A stretch of DNA of 64,000 bases from Sphingomonas sanxanigenens DSM 19645 = NX02 (GTDB lineage Bacteria; Pseudomonadota; Alphaproteobacteria; Sphingomonadales; Sphingomonadaceae), in assembly GCF_000512205.2 (NCBI RefSeq), contig NZ_CP006644.1, forward strand, positions 620,001 through 684,000. The letters run 5' to 3'. Under the pieces are notes generated by a model. That model had not been told where the DNA came from, ran no database searches, and worked only from the letters and a program-made list of their open reading frames with translations. Both the position numbers and the translations under genes were made by a program. Shown here one piece after another: positions 1 through 8,518 of this stretch. Each line of letters starts with the position of its first letter. Positions within the stretch are counted from its first letter, which is position 1.

Positions 1-2
1 AT

Positions 3-560
3 CGCGCGCAGGTGGACGAGATCGCGAAGGCGTTCGTTATGGGCGTCTATCTGCCGCGCACCGATCAGGAGAAGCGCGCGGGTGGCGCCTTCTCGTGGAA
101 CAGCGGCATCGACTATCGCGCGCAGGTGGCGCTGTCGGGCCGGCAGCCGCTGCTCGCCGCGCTCTATCGCGAGGCGGGGCTGGATCTCGACGCCGATCTG
201 GCGAAACTCAACGCCGGGCAGCGGGTAACGGCGAAGCCGGCGGCGGTGGCCTATATGCGCGCGCACTACACGCCCAACGCCCGCCCGCTCGTGCCGCTGG
301 CGGCGGTGCAGATGATCGGCGACGGGCTGACATCGCCCTCATTGCAGCGCGGCTATGTCGAGGCCGCGAAAGGCGCCGAGAGCCTGTGGGTGCGCGGCGC
401 GGGCCATTGCGGCTTCGATACGCCGACCGTGCTGGCGGCGATCCGCCATGTCGAGGCGCGGATCGAGAGCGGGCGCTGGGGCGCGCGGCCCGCGGGGTTC
501 GTGGCCCATACGCCGCCGCCGATGCTGCGGCCCTGCGTGCGGGGCGGAACGTGCCGCTAG
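3..560 (+). CDS. Alpha/beta-hydrolase-like protein, C-terminal part
   Basis: The frame is open to the window edge, so the true start lies outside; a GTG at 12 is only an internal codon. The visible end carries GAGHCGF near its C-terminus, placed like the catalytic His loop of alpha/beta hydrolases, and PLAAVQMIGDGLTSP resembles the strand that precedes the acid residue in that fold. This suggests a secreted or cytosolic esterase or peptidase-like hydrolase. Without the nucleophile elbow the family cannot be fixed. The 409 bases after it (561-969) hold no gene I can support, only short GC-rich inverted repeats such as CCCGGG pairs near 755-785. Confidence 0.55.
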   Translation, partial: RAQVDEIAKAFVMGVYLPRTDQEKRAGGAFSWNSGIDYRAQVALSGRQPLLAALYREAGLDLDADLAKLNAGQRVTAKPAAVAYMRAHYTPNARPLVPLAAVQMIGDGLTSPSLQRGYVEAAKGAESLWVRGAGHCGFDTPTVLAAIRHVEARIESGRWGARPAGFVAHTPPPMLRPCVRGGTCR

Positions 561-969
561 CCCGGCCCGAAGGTGGAGACTGACGCCGGCCGCTCGATGG
601 ATCAGGAAGCCTTCGTCCCGGATTGCCGGAACAGGTCGAGACAATGACAAGACGGCAGCCTATCCCGGGCCGTCATCGTTTTCGGGATGGCAGCTATCGC
701 CCCGTACCGCCGTGCTCCCAGGTAAATCGATCTCCGACATCCGCTTCCGAAAGCACAAAAAGCGCTATCCCGGGCTGCGCCCGGGACGATGACATATCTG
801 GATGGAGTCTGTCCGGATTGTCAGCCGCCGACATACATTTCGGGGATCATGCGTCATCCGCGTCTGTATAACATTATGTCACAAAATTTCCTTTGAACGA
901 TTTCTGGTCGATCGGCATTCTACAGCCACTCCCGGCTGATCGGCACCATCACGCTAGAGGGAGTGCCTC

Positions 970-1986
970 ATGTCCAGAATGCCCGAAACAGCAAAAATTT
1001 TGCCTTTTCCTCCAACTTCTTCTACGCCGGTGGCGGTGACGGCGGGCCTGCAGGGGCCGCGTCGCCAGCCGGAGACCATGATGTCGTCGACGCTTCTCGA
1101 CACGGTCAACGCCTTTGTCGAGGAACGCGGCGGGGGCGAGGGGCATTTCAGGACGCCGATGGCCGGCGTCCACATCATCCGCTCGTTCGCGCAGCGCATG
1201 CCGATGCGGCAGATGTACCGGCCGTCGCTGTGCGTCGTGGTGCAGGGCGCCAAGCAGATCATGTTCGGGGAAGACAGCCTCGATTATGGCGCGATGGAGT
1301 GCCTCGTGGTTTCCATGGAGCTGCCCGGCATCGGCCGCATCGTGCAGGCCAGCCCGACCGAGCCGTTCCTCGGCCTCACCATCGAGTTCGACATCGCGAT
1401 GGTGCGCGAGGTGCTGCAGCAGATCTCGACACCGCCGGAGCCGAGCACGTCGGGCGGCCCCTGCGTGTTCGTGGGCAAGGTGGATGCCGGGCTGGCGGAT
1501 TCGATCGTCCGCCTCGTCCGCCTCGCCGGCACGCCGGATGCGGTGGCGGTGCTCTACCCGTCGATCATGCGCGAGATTTCCTACTGGCTGCTCGCCGGGC
1601 CGCATGGCGCCGAATTCTGCAAGCTGGCGCTGCCCGAAACCCATGCCGAGCGTGTGGCCAAGGCGATCTACCTGCTGCGCGACAATTACAACCAGCCGGT
1701 GCGCGTGGAGCAGCTGGCGGATACCGCGGGGATGAGCCCATCCTCCTTCCACCAGCATTTCAAGGCGCTCACGGCGATGACGCCGCTGCAATATCAGAAG
1801 CAGTTGCGGCTGCTGGAGGCGCGGCGGCTGATGGTGGCGGATGCGGCGAATGTCGGCGAGGCGGCCTACCGCGTCGGCTATGAAAGCGCGTCGCAGTTCA
1901 GCCGCGAATATGCCCGCATGTTCGGCGTGGCGCCCAAGCGCGACGTGATGAACTACAAGGCGCTGCTGGCCTATGGGTCGCGGTGA
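970..1986 (+). CDS. AraC-family transcriptional regulator
   Basis: A 338-residue regulator with an AraC_N-type sensing domain (about residues 35-190) and a C-terminal double helix-turn-helix of the AraC/XylS type (about 230-330). The second HTH shows the family signature: VGYESASQFSREYARMFG. The first 35 residues are poorly conserved in character, so the ATG at 1078 is an alternative start. It reads in the same direction as the SDR gene that follows at 2128, a common pairing in which the regulator controls the neighbouring oxidoreductase. The ligand cannot be inferred. Confidence 0.85.
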   Translation: MSRMPETAKILPFPPTSSTPVAVTAGLQGPRRQPETMMSSTLLDTVNAFVEERGGGEGHFRTPMAGVHIIRSFAQRMPMRQMYRPSLCVVVQGAKQIMFGEDSLDYGAMECLVVSMELPGIGRIVQASPTEPFLGLTIEFDIAMVREVLQQISTPPEPSTSGGPCVFVGKVDAGLADSIVRLVRLAGTPDAVAVLYPSIMREISYWLLAGPHGAEFCKLALPETHAERVAKAIYLLRDNYNQPVRVEQLADTAGMSPSSFHQHFKALTAMTPLQYQKQLRLLEARRLMVADAANVGEAAYRVGYESASQFSREYARMFGVAPKRDVMNYKALLAYGSR

Positions 1987-1993
1987 ATAAGCG

Positions 1994-2028
1994 TTTTCCT
2001 CCCCGACGCCGCGCGCCGGGGAGGAAAA
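1994..2028. repeat. CTCCCC/GGGGAG hairpin repeat
   Basis: An imperfect palindrome just after the AraC gene with arms TTTTCCTCCCCG and CGGGGAGGAAAA. No U-tract follows on either strand, so it is not a textbook terminator. Similar hairpins occur at 34891-34928 and 55353-55385, also between genes, so this looks like a dispersed repeat family that may end transcripts or protect their 3' ends. Confidence 0.6.
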
Positions 2029-2127
2029 AGAGGCCCCGCAGTATCAGGCAAATTTTCTCCCGGTTCCGGCATGGCGCTCCGCTGCCCCGGCCATATGTCC
2101 ATGCGAGGCTTTTCGAAGGACATATCC

Positions 2128-3045
2128 ATGGCGCGTTGGACGATCGCAGACATTCCGCCCCAGCATGGCCGCACCGCGGTGGTCACCGGCACGGGCGGGC
2201 TCGGTTATGAGGATGCGCTGGCGCTGGCGCGCGCCGGGGCGGCGGTGATCCTGGCAGGGCGGAATCCGGCGAAAGGCGCGGCGGCGATCGCGCGGATCCG
2301 CGCCGCGGTGCCGCCCGCCACGATCCGCTTCGAGGCGCTGGACCTCGCCAGCCTCGCCTCCGTCGCCACCTTTGCGGAGCGGCTGGGCGGCGAATGCGAG
2401 CGGATCGACCTGCTGGTCAACAATGCCGGCGTGATGCGGCCGCCGCGGCGGCTGGAGACCGCCGACGGGTTCGAGCTGCAGCTCGGCACCAACTATCTCG
2501 GCCATTTCGCGCTCACCGCGCGGCTGATGCCGCTGCTGGCGAAGGGGCAGGGCGCGCGCGTCGTCACCTTGTCGAGCATCGCCGCCGGCCGCGGCGCCGT
2601 CATCCATTTCGACGATCTCAACGCGCGGCGGCGCTACGATGCGATGTCGTGGTATAGCCAGTCCAAGCTCGCCTGCCTGATGTTCGCGCTCGAGCTGGAT
2701 CGGCGCAGCGCCGCGCGGGGCTGGGGCATCGCCAGCCTCGCCGCGCATCCCGGGCTTTCCCGCACGGACCTCATCCCCAACGCGCCCGGGCCGCGGACCT
2801 TCACCAACACGCTCTTCTCGGCGCTGCGCCTGCTGATGCAATCCCCCGCGCAGGGCGCGCTGCCGACGCTCTACGCGGCGACCGACCCCGGCGCGCAGGG
2901 CGGCGGCTATTACGGGCCGGACCGCCTGAGCGAAACCCGCGGCCACCCCGCGCTGGCCGCGGTCCCCGCTCGCGCGCTGGACCAGGCCGCCTGCGCGCGG
3001 CTGTGGCAGATTTCGGAGGAGCTGACGGGGGTGGGGTTCGGGTAA
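2128..3045 (+). CDS. Short-chain dehydrogenase/reductase (retinol dehydrogenase-like)
   Basis: A 305-residue NAD(P)-dependent oxidoreductase with a Rossmann fold. The nucleotide-binding loop is TGTGGLGYE, followed by LVNNAGVM and the catalytic YSQSK (Tyr and Lys). The length and the NYLGHFALT segment match the larger retinol dehydrogenase/WW-oxidoreductase-like SDRs. The ATG at 2128 is chosen because GAAGGA lies seven bases upstream; earlier in-frame ATGs at 2071, 2095 and 2101 lack such a site. The substrate is unknown. It lies downstream of the AraC regulator, which may control it. Confidence 0.85.
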   Translation: MARWTIADIPPQHGRTAVVTGTGGLGYEDALALARAGAAVILAGRNPAKGAAAIARIRAAVPPATIRFEALDLASLASVATFAERLGGECERIDLLVNNAGVMRPPRRLETADGFELQLGTNYLGHFALTARLMPLLAKGQGARVVTLSSIAAGRGAVIHFDDLNARRRYDAMSWYSQSKLACLMFALELDRRSAARGWGIASLAAHPGLSRTDLIPNAPGPRTFTNTLFSALRLLMQSPAQGALPTLYAATDPGAQGGGYYGPDRLSETRGHPALAAVPARALDQAACARLWQISEELTGVGFG

Positions 3046-3051
3046 GCGGGC

Positions 3052-3477
3052 TCACGCCACGCCCAGCCGCCCCCGATCGCCCTCGCGCGGCGTCGCCAGA
3101 TCCTCCGGCGTCAGCAACGCCGCGAGGTCGGCGCCCTCGAAGAACGGCCGGATCTCGATCTCGCACGGGCCCGGCGCGGGATCGGGGCAGCGTTTGGCCC
3201 AGGTGACGGCCTCCTCGATGTCCTTCACCTCCCAGATCGAAAAGCCCGCGATCAGTTCGCGCGCCTCGGCGAAGGGGCCATCGGTCACCGTGCGCCGGCC
3301 GCCGTCGCAGAGGATGCGGCGGCCGTGCGCGCTGGGCTTGAGCCCCGCGCCCGCCACCAGGATCCCCGCCGCGACCAGGTCCTCGGTGAACCGGTCCATC
3401 GCCGCCCAGGCCTCCGCGGTGGGCGGTGTGCCGCGCTCGCTGTCCTCGGTGGCTTTCATGATCACCATCACCCGCAT
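3052..3477 (-). CDS. YCII-related (DGPF-domain) protein
   Basis: A 141-residue protein of the YciI/DGPF family, small ferredoxin-like-fold proteins often linked to ECF sigma factors. It starts MRVMVIMKATEDSE and carries the family segment TDGPFAEARELIAGFSIWEV. No sigma-factor gene is next to it here. It converges on the SDR gene with only six bases between the stop codons. The biochemical role of the family is not settled, and nothing in the sequence adds to it. Confidence 0.8.
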   Translation of the reverse strand: MRVMVIMKATEDSERGTPPTAEAWAAMDRFTEDLVAAGILVAGAGLKPSAHGRRILCDGGRRTVTDGPFAEARELIAGFSIWEVKDIEEAVTWAKRCPDPAPGPCEIEIRPFFEGADLAALLTPEDLATPREGDRGRLGVA

Positions 3478-3632
3478 CGTCCATCTCCTCGTCGAGCCCG
3501 CCCGCGTGGCGCCTCACCGGCATGACGAAGGGGAGGGCCGGGAATCGACATCGGTGGCGCGGAGTGTGGATGATTTTTCGGGGGCGGGCGAATGCGGTGG
3601 CGTTGAACCCCTCGCGCGCGACGTTCAGGACG

Positions 3633-4652
3633 TCACCGCTGATCCGGCGCCGCGCCCTCCCGCGCCAAGGCCAGCGCCTTCACCGCCTCCTTCGCCGAAT
3701 GCGTCTCCGGATCCAGCGCCAGCGCGCGTTCCAGCAAGCGGATCGCGCGCGCATCGTCGCGCGGGCGGCCCTTGCCGGTCTGATAAGCGCGACCGAGGGT
3801 GAAGCAGCTTTCAGCCTCGCCCAGGGCGCAGGCCTTGTCGAACAGCGCCAGCGCACGCGCGCGATCCTTCTCCACGCCGCGGCCATCGTTCACCAGCATG
3901 CCGAGATTGCCGCATGCGCTGGCATCGTCCGCCTCGCAGCTCGCGCCGAACAGCGCGGCGGCGCGCCTGAGGTCGCGCCGCACGCCCAGCCCGTCGCGAT
4001 GGAGCACGCCGAGATTGTAGCAGGCATGGTCGTCGCCCTTGTCGCAGGCCTGGCGGAACAGCCCGGCGGCGCGGCGCTGGTCCCGCCGCACGCCCTTGCC
4101 CAGCGAATAGGAGGCGCCGAGATTGGCGCAGCCGGCGCGGCCGCCGAGATCGCAGGCCTTCCGGAACAGCGCGGTGGCGCGCCGGGCATCCCGTTCCACG
4201 CCATCGCCATCGATGTGCGCGAGGCCGAGGTTGGAACAGCCCGTCGCCTCGCCGCCGTGGCAGGCCCAGGCATAATAGTCGACCGCGCGCTCGATCGACT
4301 TTGCCGCGCCGCGGCCCTCGCCATAATAGAAGCCCGCCATCGCGCAGCCGCGCATCGCGCCGAGCTGGCAGGCGCGCGCGAACAATGCGAGCGCGGCGGC
4401 GTCGTCCTTCGCCACGCCCACGCCCACGCCCTCGCCTTCGGCATGGGCATCGGCCGCGGCAAGGCAGCCATCGGCGTCGGCGGGGTCGGCCGGGTTGGCT
4501 TCGGCGTCGTCCATCGGGCAGGCGGGGATCGCCGCTTCGGGCGCCGCAGGCTCGGCCCCGTGCGCGAATACGGGTGGCTGCAGGCCCAGCCACAGGGCGA
4601 GCGCGGCGAGGACCGGGAATTTTCGAGCGATGAAATTTTGAGCGATGACCAT
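3633..4652 (-). CDS. Secreted cysteine-rich Sel1-repeat protein
   Basis: The chosen start (MVIAQNF) gives a 339-residue protein with a signal peptide ending near PPVFA. After an acidic linker it has six Sel1-type TPR-like repeats of about 36 residues. Each carries a Cys pair in the form AC-x7-C followed by NLG and GxGV, as in Helicobacter cysteine-rich (Hcp) proteins where the cysteines form intra-repeat disulphides. It probably acts in the periplasm as a protein-binding scaffold. An upstream in-frame ATG at 4685 would place residues before the signal sequence and is less likely. Confidence 0.8.
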   Translation of the reverse strand: MVIAQNFIARKFPVLAALALWLGLQPPVFAHGAEPAAPEAAIPACPMDDAEANPADPADADGCLAAADAHAEGEGVGVGVAKDDAAALALFARACQLGAMRGCAMAGFYYGEGRGAAKSIERAVDYYAWACHGGEATGCSNLGLAHIDGDGVERDARRATALFRKACDLGGRAGCANLGASYSLGKGVRRDQRRAAGLFRQACDKGDDHACYNLGVLHRDGLGVRRDLRRAAALFGASCEADDASACGNLGMLVNDGRGVEKDRARALALFDKACALGEAESCFTLGRAYQTGKGRPRDDARAIRLLERALALDPETHSAKEAVKALALAREGAAPDQR

Positions 4653-4787
4653 GGCTTGACCTAGCCCATGGCGCGGGCCGGGCAATGCCGGCGGTCACAG
4701 CCTGATGGCCGGATCGGCGCGCCGATGGCGATCAGGCGCAGCGATGGGGATCGGGCGCGGCGGGCGACCGCCGCGCTACGGCAGCGC

Positions 4788-5042
4788 TCAGCGGCTGCCC
4801 GGCGCCGTTTCGGTGGCCGTCGCCGCATTAAGCGCGGCCTCGACCGTGGCGCAGCTTTCCACGCCCTGCACGGCGAGGTCGATCGGGCGGCCGCCGAGCG
4901 TGTCGTCATGCGTGTTGAGGAAGGCGATCGCGCCGTCGCGACCCAGCCGGGCGAAGGCAAGCCGAGAGATGCGGCCCTGCCGTTCGGCTTCCTCGGGGGT
5001 GAGGCGGGGGGCGTTGAAGCGGCTCTTGAAGGGCTTGTTCAT
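4788..5042 (-). CDS. Small protein with MbcA/ParS/Xre antitoxin-like C-terminal domain
   Basis: An 84-residue protein starting MNKPFKSRF. Its second half (FLNTHDDTLGGRPIDLAV, then a short helix) resembles the toxin-binding domain of MbcA/ParS/Xre (DUF2384) antitoxins, where L-x-G-x-P-x-D-L is the hallmark. There is no HTH and no RES-type toxin gene beside it, so it is an orphan domain and not a complete toxin-antitoxin pair. Its ATG overlaps the stop of the upstream small gene by four bases (ATGA), so the two are probably translated together. Confidence 0.6.
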   Translation of the reverse strand: MNKPFKSRFNAPRLTPEEAERQGRISRLAFARLGRDGAIAFLNTHDDTLGGRPIDLAVQGVESCATVEAALNAATATETAPGSR

Positions 5043-5242
5043 CGATTGGCGTCCTGCTGGCGCTGCTTGTCTGCGGCCTGGCTCTGCCGGCCCTGCTCGT
5101 TCCGGATCAGCCGGTCGGCCATCGCCTGCCATGCCGCCTCGGCGCGCAGGCAGCGCTCGCGGACATTGGAAAGGTTGGTCTCACGCGCGGCCCGCGCACT
5201 CTCGGCGGCCTGCGCGAGGTAGAATTCGCTGGTGGTGGAGAT
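5039..5242 (-). CDS. Small conserved-looking protein with an apparent AUC start
   Basis: A 67-residue hydrophilic helical protein (ISTTSEFYLAQAAESARAA...). It resembles small sphingomonad proteins that, as I recall, begin MSTTSEFYL. In this sequence the start position is ATC, seven bases after AGGAG. No ATG, GTG or TTG is well placed: in-frame alternatives lie far upstream in proline/arginine-rich sequence. The stop overlaps the next ATG. The function is unknown; pairing with the antitoxin-like gene suggests a two-gene operon. Confidence 0.6.
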   Translation of the reverse strand: MSTTSEFYLAQAAESARAARETNLSNVRERCLRAEAAWQAMADRLIRNEQGRQSQAADKQRQQDANR

Positions 5243-5396
5243 CGGCTTTCTCCTCGATCGGGGGGCAGTCGGCCCGGCGGGCCGGCGACGGTGCGAAGAA
5301 GAAGGCCTTGGCCGCGGCGCGGTGCACGTCGGCACCGCGCGCGGGTAAGGAGCGGTGCGACCGGCGGGATCCTGCGATCCGCCCGGCCGCCGCGCC

Positions 5397-5603
5397 TCAG
5401 GCGGCTTCGAGGTTGACCGCGGAGCTCTTGCCGCGACGATCGACTTCGATCTCGTAGCTCAGACGCTGGTCCTTCTGCAGCGTGACCATCCCGGCGCGCT
5501 CGACGGCGGTGATGTGGACGAAGCTGTCATTGCCGCCATCCTCAGGCGCAATAAAGCCATAGCCCTTGTCTGCATTGAAGAATTTCACGGTGCCGATCGG
5601 CAT
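5397..5603 (-). CDS. cspA: Cold-shock protein CspA family
   Basis: A 68-residue single-domain cold-shock protein. Both RNA-binding motifs are present: RNP1 as KGYGFIA (about residues 13-19) and RNP2 as SFVHI (27-31). It binds single-stranded RNA/DNA in the cytoplasm as an RNA chaperone. The length and the start MPIGTVKFFN are typical of the family. It stands alone with its own 5' region. Cold induction cannot be read from the sequence. Confidence 0.93.
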   Translation of the reverse strand: MPIGTVKFFNADKGYGFIAPEDGGNDSFVHITAVERAGMVTLQKDQRLSYEIEVDRRGKSSAVNLEAA

Positions 5604-5691
5604 GGGGGATTCCTTTCAAGGAATGGATTATTCACCCGCAGAATCACGGGTGAAGCTGGGAGCGCGAGAAAGGAAAAAGAGCCGCAAGGCA

Positions 5692-6303
5692 TCAAATTTC
5701 GTCGCCAGCGACGGTAGCGGGTCCAATATAGGCACGGGTACCGCAAAAATCAACGTCGATGGCAGCGCCGGGGAAACCGACGATCAGGCGATCGCCGATG
5801 TCGTGATACAGGCCGGAAATGATCCCGATCGCGCGCGATGACAGCAGCAGCCGCGCGGAATCCTTTGCGGCACCCGCGGGAAGCGACACCTGCCAGGCCG
5901 TGCCTTCGGCAATCCGGACGTCGCGATACAGGCTGGCGGCGTGCACCACGCCGCCGCAATGGTGCAGGCAGGCGCTGATCCGGCCGATCGCGTACAGCCG
6001 CCTGGTTTCGCCATCGATGGCGGGCGCGCGTTCGACGCTTTGCAGCTTGTGCGCGGTGTTGCGCATCCGCGCGATGCGGCGGCGGTCGCTGCCGGGGCCT
6101 TGGTGCAGGCCGGCGACGGCGTCGATCAGCACCGACAGCAGCCGGTCGAGTTCCCGCAGATGATTGCCCTGCACCCGGACCCGCGCCAGTTCCGCCAGCG
6201 GCGAGGCCGCCGGCAGCCGTTGCGGCGGTTCGCCCGCGACGAACGCGCAGCCCGCGGCAAGCGCGGCGTGCGCGCGGCGCAACTCGGTGAGGCGCTGTTC
6301 CAT
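5692..6303 (-). CDS. Protein of unknown function
   Basis: A 203-residue protein I do not recognise. The ATG at 6303 is chosen because AGGAG lies seven bases upstream; an ATG at 6309 sits too close to it. The N-terminal half is strongly helical and arginine-rich (MEQRLTELRRAHAAL). The C-terminal half looks like mixed alpha/beta (GIISGLYHDIGDRLIVGFPG). There is no signal peptide or membrane segment. It lies upstream of cspA on the same strand, about 90 bases away, and may share its transcript. Confidence 0.55.
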   Translation of the reverse strand: MEQRLTELRRAHAALAAGCAFVAGEPPQRLPAASPLAELARVRVQGNHLRELDRLLSVLIDAVAGLHQGPGSDRRRIARMRNTAHKLQSVERAPAIDGETRRLYAIGRISACLHHCGGVVHAASLYRDVRIAEGTAWQVSLPAGAAKDSARLLLSSRAIGIISGLYHDIGDRLIVGFPGAAIDVDFCGTRAYIGPATVAGDEI

Positions 6304-6452
6304 GCGCATGCTCCTGTTACAAGCGGGAGCATGATGCTCTCTCGGTCGCCGGCGCTTGGCCCCGGGCCGGCGATGCGCTGGCGATAGCAGAGGCGGTGGG
6401 CGGCCGACAGGGGCAATGGCGGCAAGGGCAAGGGGGGCGGAATGCCGCGCCG

Positions 6453-6836
6453 TCACACCATCCCGTTGGGATTCGCGCTTGTATCCGGGATGATCTGCAG
6501 CACGTCCCAATGCTCGACGATGCGGCCGGCTTCGTCGAGGCGGAAGATGTCGATGCCGGCATAATCATGGTCGCCGGGCCAGTGCTGCAGGCAATGGAGG
6601 ATCACATGATCGCCGTCCGCAAAGGCGCGGCGGATCTCGACGCGCTTGCCCGGCCAGTCCCGCGCCATGCGTTCGAAATAGGCGATGAAGCCGGCCTTGC
6701 CGGTTTCGACATGCGGATTGTGCTGGATATAGTCCGCGCCGGCATAGCGCTCGATCGCCTCGCGCGGGCGGCACTGGTTGAACATCAGGTCGTAGAAGGC
6801 GATGACATTGGCCTTGTTGCGGGCGAGGTCGGGCAT
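6453..6836 (-). CDS. SnoaL/NTF2-like protein
   Basis: A 127-residue protein with the NTF2-like (SnoaL-type) cone fold. Typical segments are [18 protein letters not shown] near the N-terminus, then [15 protein letters not shown] and a final [19 protein letters not shown]. Members of this kind bind or isomerise small polyketide-like molecules or have no known substrate. The ATG at 6836 follows GAAGGAG by six bases, which decides the start against a longer frame beginning at 6935. Confidence 0.8.
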   Translation of the reverse strand: MPDLARNKANVIAFYDLMFNQCRPREAIERYAGADYIQHNPHVETGKAGFIAYFERMARDWPGKRVEIRRAFADGDHVILHCLQHWPGDHDYAGIDIFRLDEAGRIVEHWDVLQIIPDTSANPNGMV

Positions 6837-6973
6837 GGCGGCTCCTTCATGGACGCTTCGCGGGGCGGGACAATTGCAGGATCGCACCGTTTTGGCATGC
6901 AATTTCAGTGCGATATCGCGCTCGAACCGTGCCATGAGCGTCGACCTGGGGCAGTGGCGGGGAAACAGGGTTC

Positions 6974-8461
6974 ATGAACGGAAACGGGTGCCGGCGTCGT
7001 GCCGCAACGGGCGCGGCGTATCGCCGGGCGATCCATAGCACGGCGATGGCCGCGCTGGCGCTGCTCGCATCCTGCGGCGGTGGCGACGACGACGCGCCGC
7101 CCGCGCCTCCACCGGCGCCCAATCAGGCGCCGCGCTTCACCTCGGCCGCCACGGCGCGCTTCGAGGAGAATGGCGCGGATATCGTCTATCGCGCCGCCGC
7201 TACCGATGCGGAAGGAAGCCCGGTGACCTTCTCGATCGCCGGCGGGGCGGATGCGGCCCGGTTCGCCATGGAGGCGAACGGCGAACTGCGCTTCGCGGCG
7301 CCGCCCAATTTCGACCTGCCCGGCGATGCCGATGCCGACAATGTCTATGAGGTGCAGCTCCAGGCGAGCGACGGCAGCGCATCGAGCAGCCTCGCGCTGA
7401 GGGTCAGCGTCACCAATTCGACCGAGGGCGTGACGGTGCGGCGGATTGCCACCGGCTTCGTCGATCCCGTGGCGGTGGCGCCGACCTCCCAGTCGCTCGG
7501 CGTCATCCTCGTGGCGCAGAAGAATGGCGCCATCTATCGCGTGACGGTGACGACGGGTGCGCGCGAGCATCTGATCACCATCCCCAATGTCGGCGGCGTC
7601 GGCGTGGTCGCGATCGCAGCGGGCCAGGACTATGCCGGCAACGGCAGGTTCTACGTGATGTACGCGACGGGCGGCGGGGTGGTGCTCGGCGAATTCGGCC
7701 AGCGCGCCGGCGGGCCCGTCTTCCAATCCGACTTCCGGCTGATCAGCGTGCCGGCGCCGGACTATGCCGGCGGCGGCTGGATCGCCATCGACGGTCGATC
7801 GCTGATGGTCGGCCTGGGGGATGGCGGCGGCACCGGCGATCCGACCGGCAGCGCGCAGAACGATGTCTCGCCGCTGGGCAAGATCATCCGCTTCGATCCG
7901 AACCCCGATCCCTATGCGGGCGCCTCGCCGAACTTTTATCTGAGCACGGTGATCGCCAAGGGGCTGCACCGGCCGGTCGGCGGCAATTTTCATGCGTCCG
8001 ATGCATGGCTGGTCGTCGATGCCGGTGAGGACGTCGCCGATGAGGCGACGCTGCTGCAGGGAATCGGTCCGGGCAAGAATTTCGGCTGGCCGTTCAAGGA
8101 GGGCAGCAAGGCCGTGCGCGGTGCGCCGCCGTCCGGCCTGGTCGAGCCGGCACTCGAGCATCCGCGTACGGCGGGCGGGCAGGGCTCGGCGCTGATTGGC
8201 GTCGCGTTGAACTGGTCCCAGCAGGATTATGTGCTGATGGATCGATCGGGGGCCGTTTATGTCGTCCCCCGATCGTCGGTTGCGCCGGGCGCCGCGCTGC
8301 CCTTGGCGAACTTCGATCGCCGCACCGCCGATTTCGTGCCCGATCAGGGGAAGATCGACCGCCCGGTGCAGATTCAGAGCAGTGCCGGCTCGCGGATCTA
8401 CATCGTCGATGGCGACGGCGATATCTTCGAGGCCGACCTGCCCAGCCGGCCGTCCGGCTGA
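6974..8461 (+). CDS. Lipoprotein with cadherin-like domain and PQQ sugar dehydrogenase-like beta-propeller
   Basis: A 495-residue exported lipoprotein: a positively charged N-terminus, a hydrophobic stretch and a lipobox LLASC. A Pro-rich linker leads to a cadherin-like domain (about residues 45-155: NQAPRFTSAATARFEENG, then LRVSVTNST). From about 160 onward it resembles the soluble glucose/sorbosone dehydrogenase beta-propeller, with GLGDGGGTGDP, GKIIRFDPNPDP and GLHRPVGGNF. The GDGG and R-P segments are typical of the PQQ/calcium site region. The electron donor is not known. It is probably anchored to the outer membrane, facing the periplasm. Confidence 0.75.
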   Translation: MNGNGCRRRAATGAAYRRAIHSTAMAALALLASCGGGDDDAPPAPPPAPNQAPRFTSAATARFEENGADIVYRAAATDAEGSPVTFSIAGGADAARFAMEANGELRFAAPPNFDLPGDADADNVYEVQLQASDGSASSSLALRVSVTNSTEGVTVRRIATGFVDPVAVAPTSQSLGVILVAQKNGAIYRVTVTTGAREHLITIPNVGGVGVVAIAAGQDYAGNGRFYVMYATGGGVVLGEFGQRAGGPVFQSDFRLISVPAPDYAGGGWIAIDGRSLMVGLGDGGGTGDPTGSAQNDVSPLGKIIRFDPNPDPYAGASPNFYLSTVIAKGLHRPVGGNFHASDAWLVVDAGEDVADEATLLQGIGPGKNFGWPFKEGSKAVRGAPPSGLVEPALEHPRTAGGQGSALIGVALNWSQQDYVLMDRSGAVYVVPRSSVAPGAALPLANFDRRTADFVPDQGKIDRPVQIQSSAGSRIYIVDGDGDIFEADLPSRPSG

Positions 8462-8518
8462 TCGCCGCGCGGTCACGCGAAGATTCTGCCCGAATGCAGG
8501 CGCCGGCGGACGGGTCCA

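Noticed and set aside
4788-5042. A complete toxin-antitoxin system
   Set aside because: No RES or other toxin gene is adjacent, and the HTH part of the antitoxin is missing.
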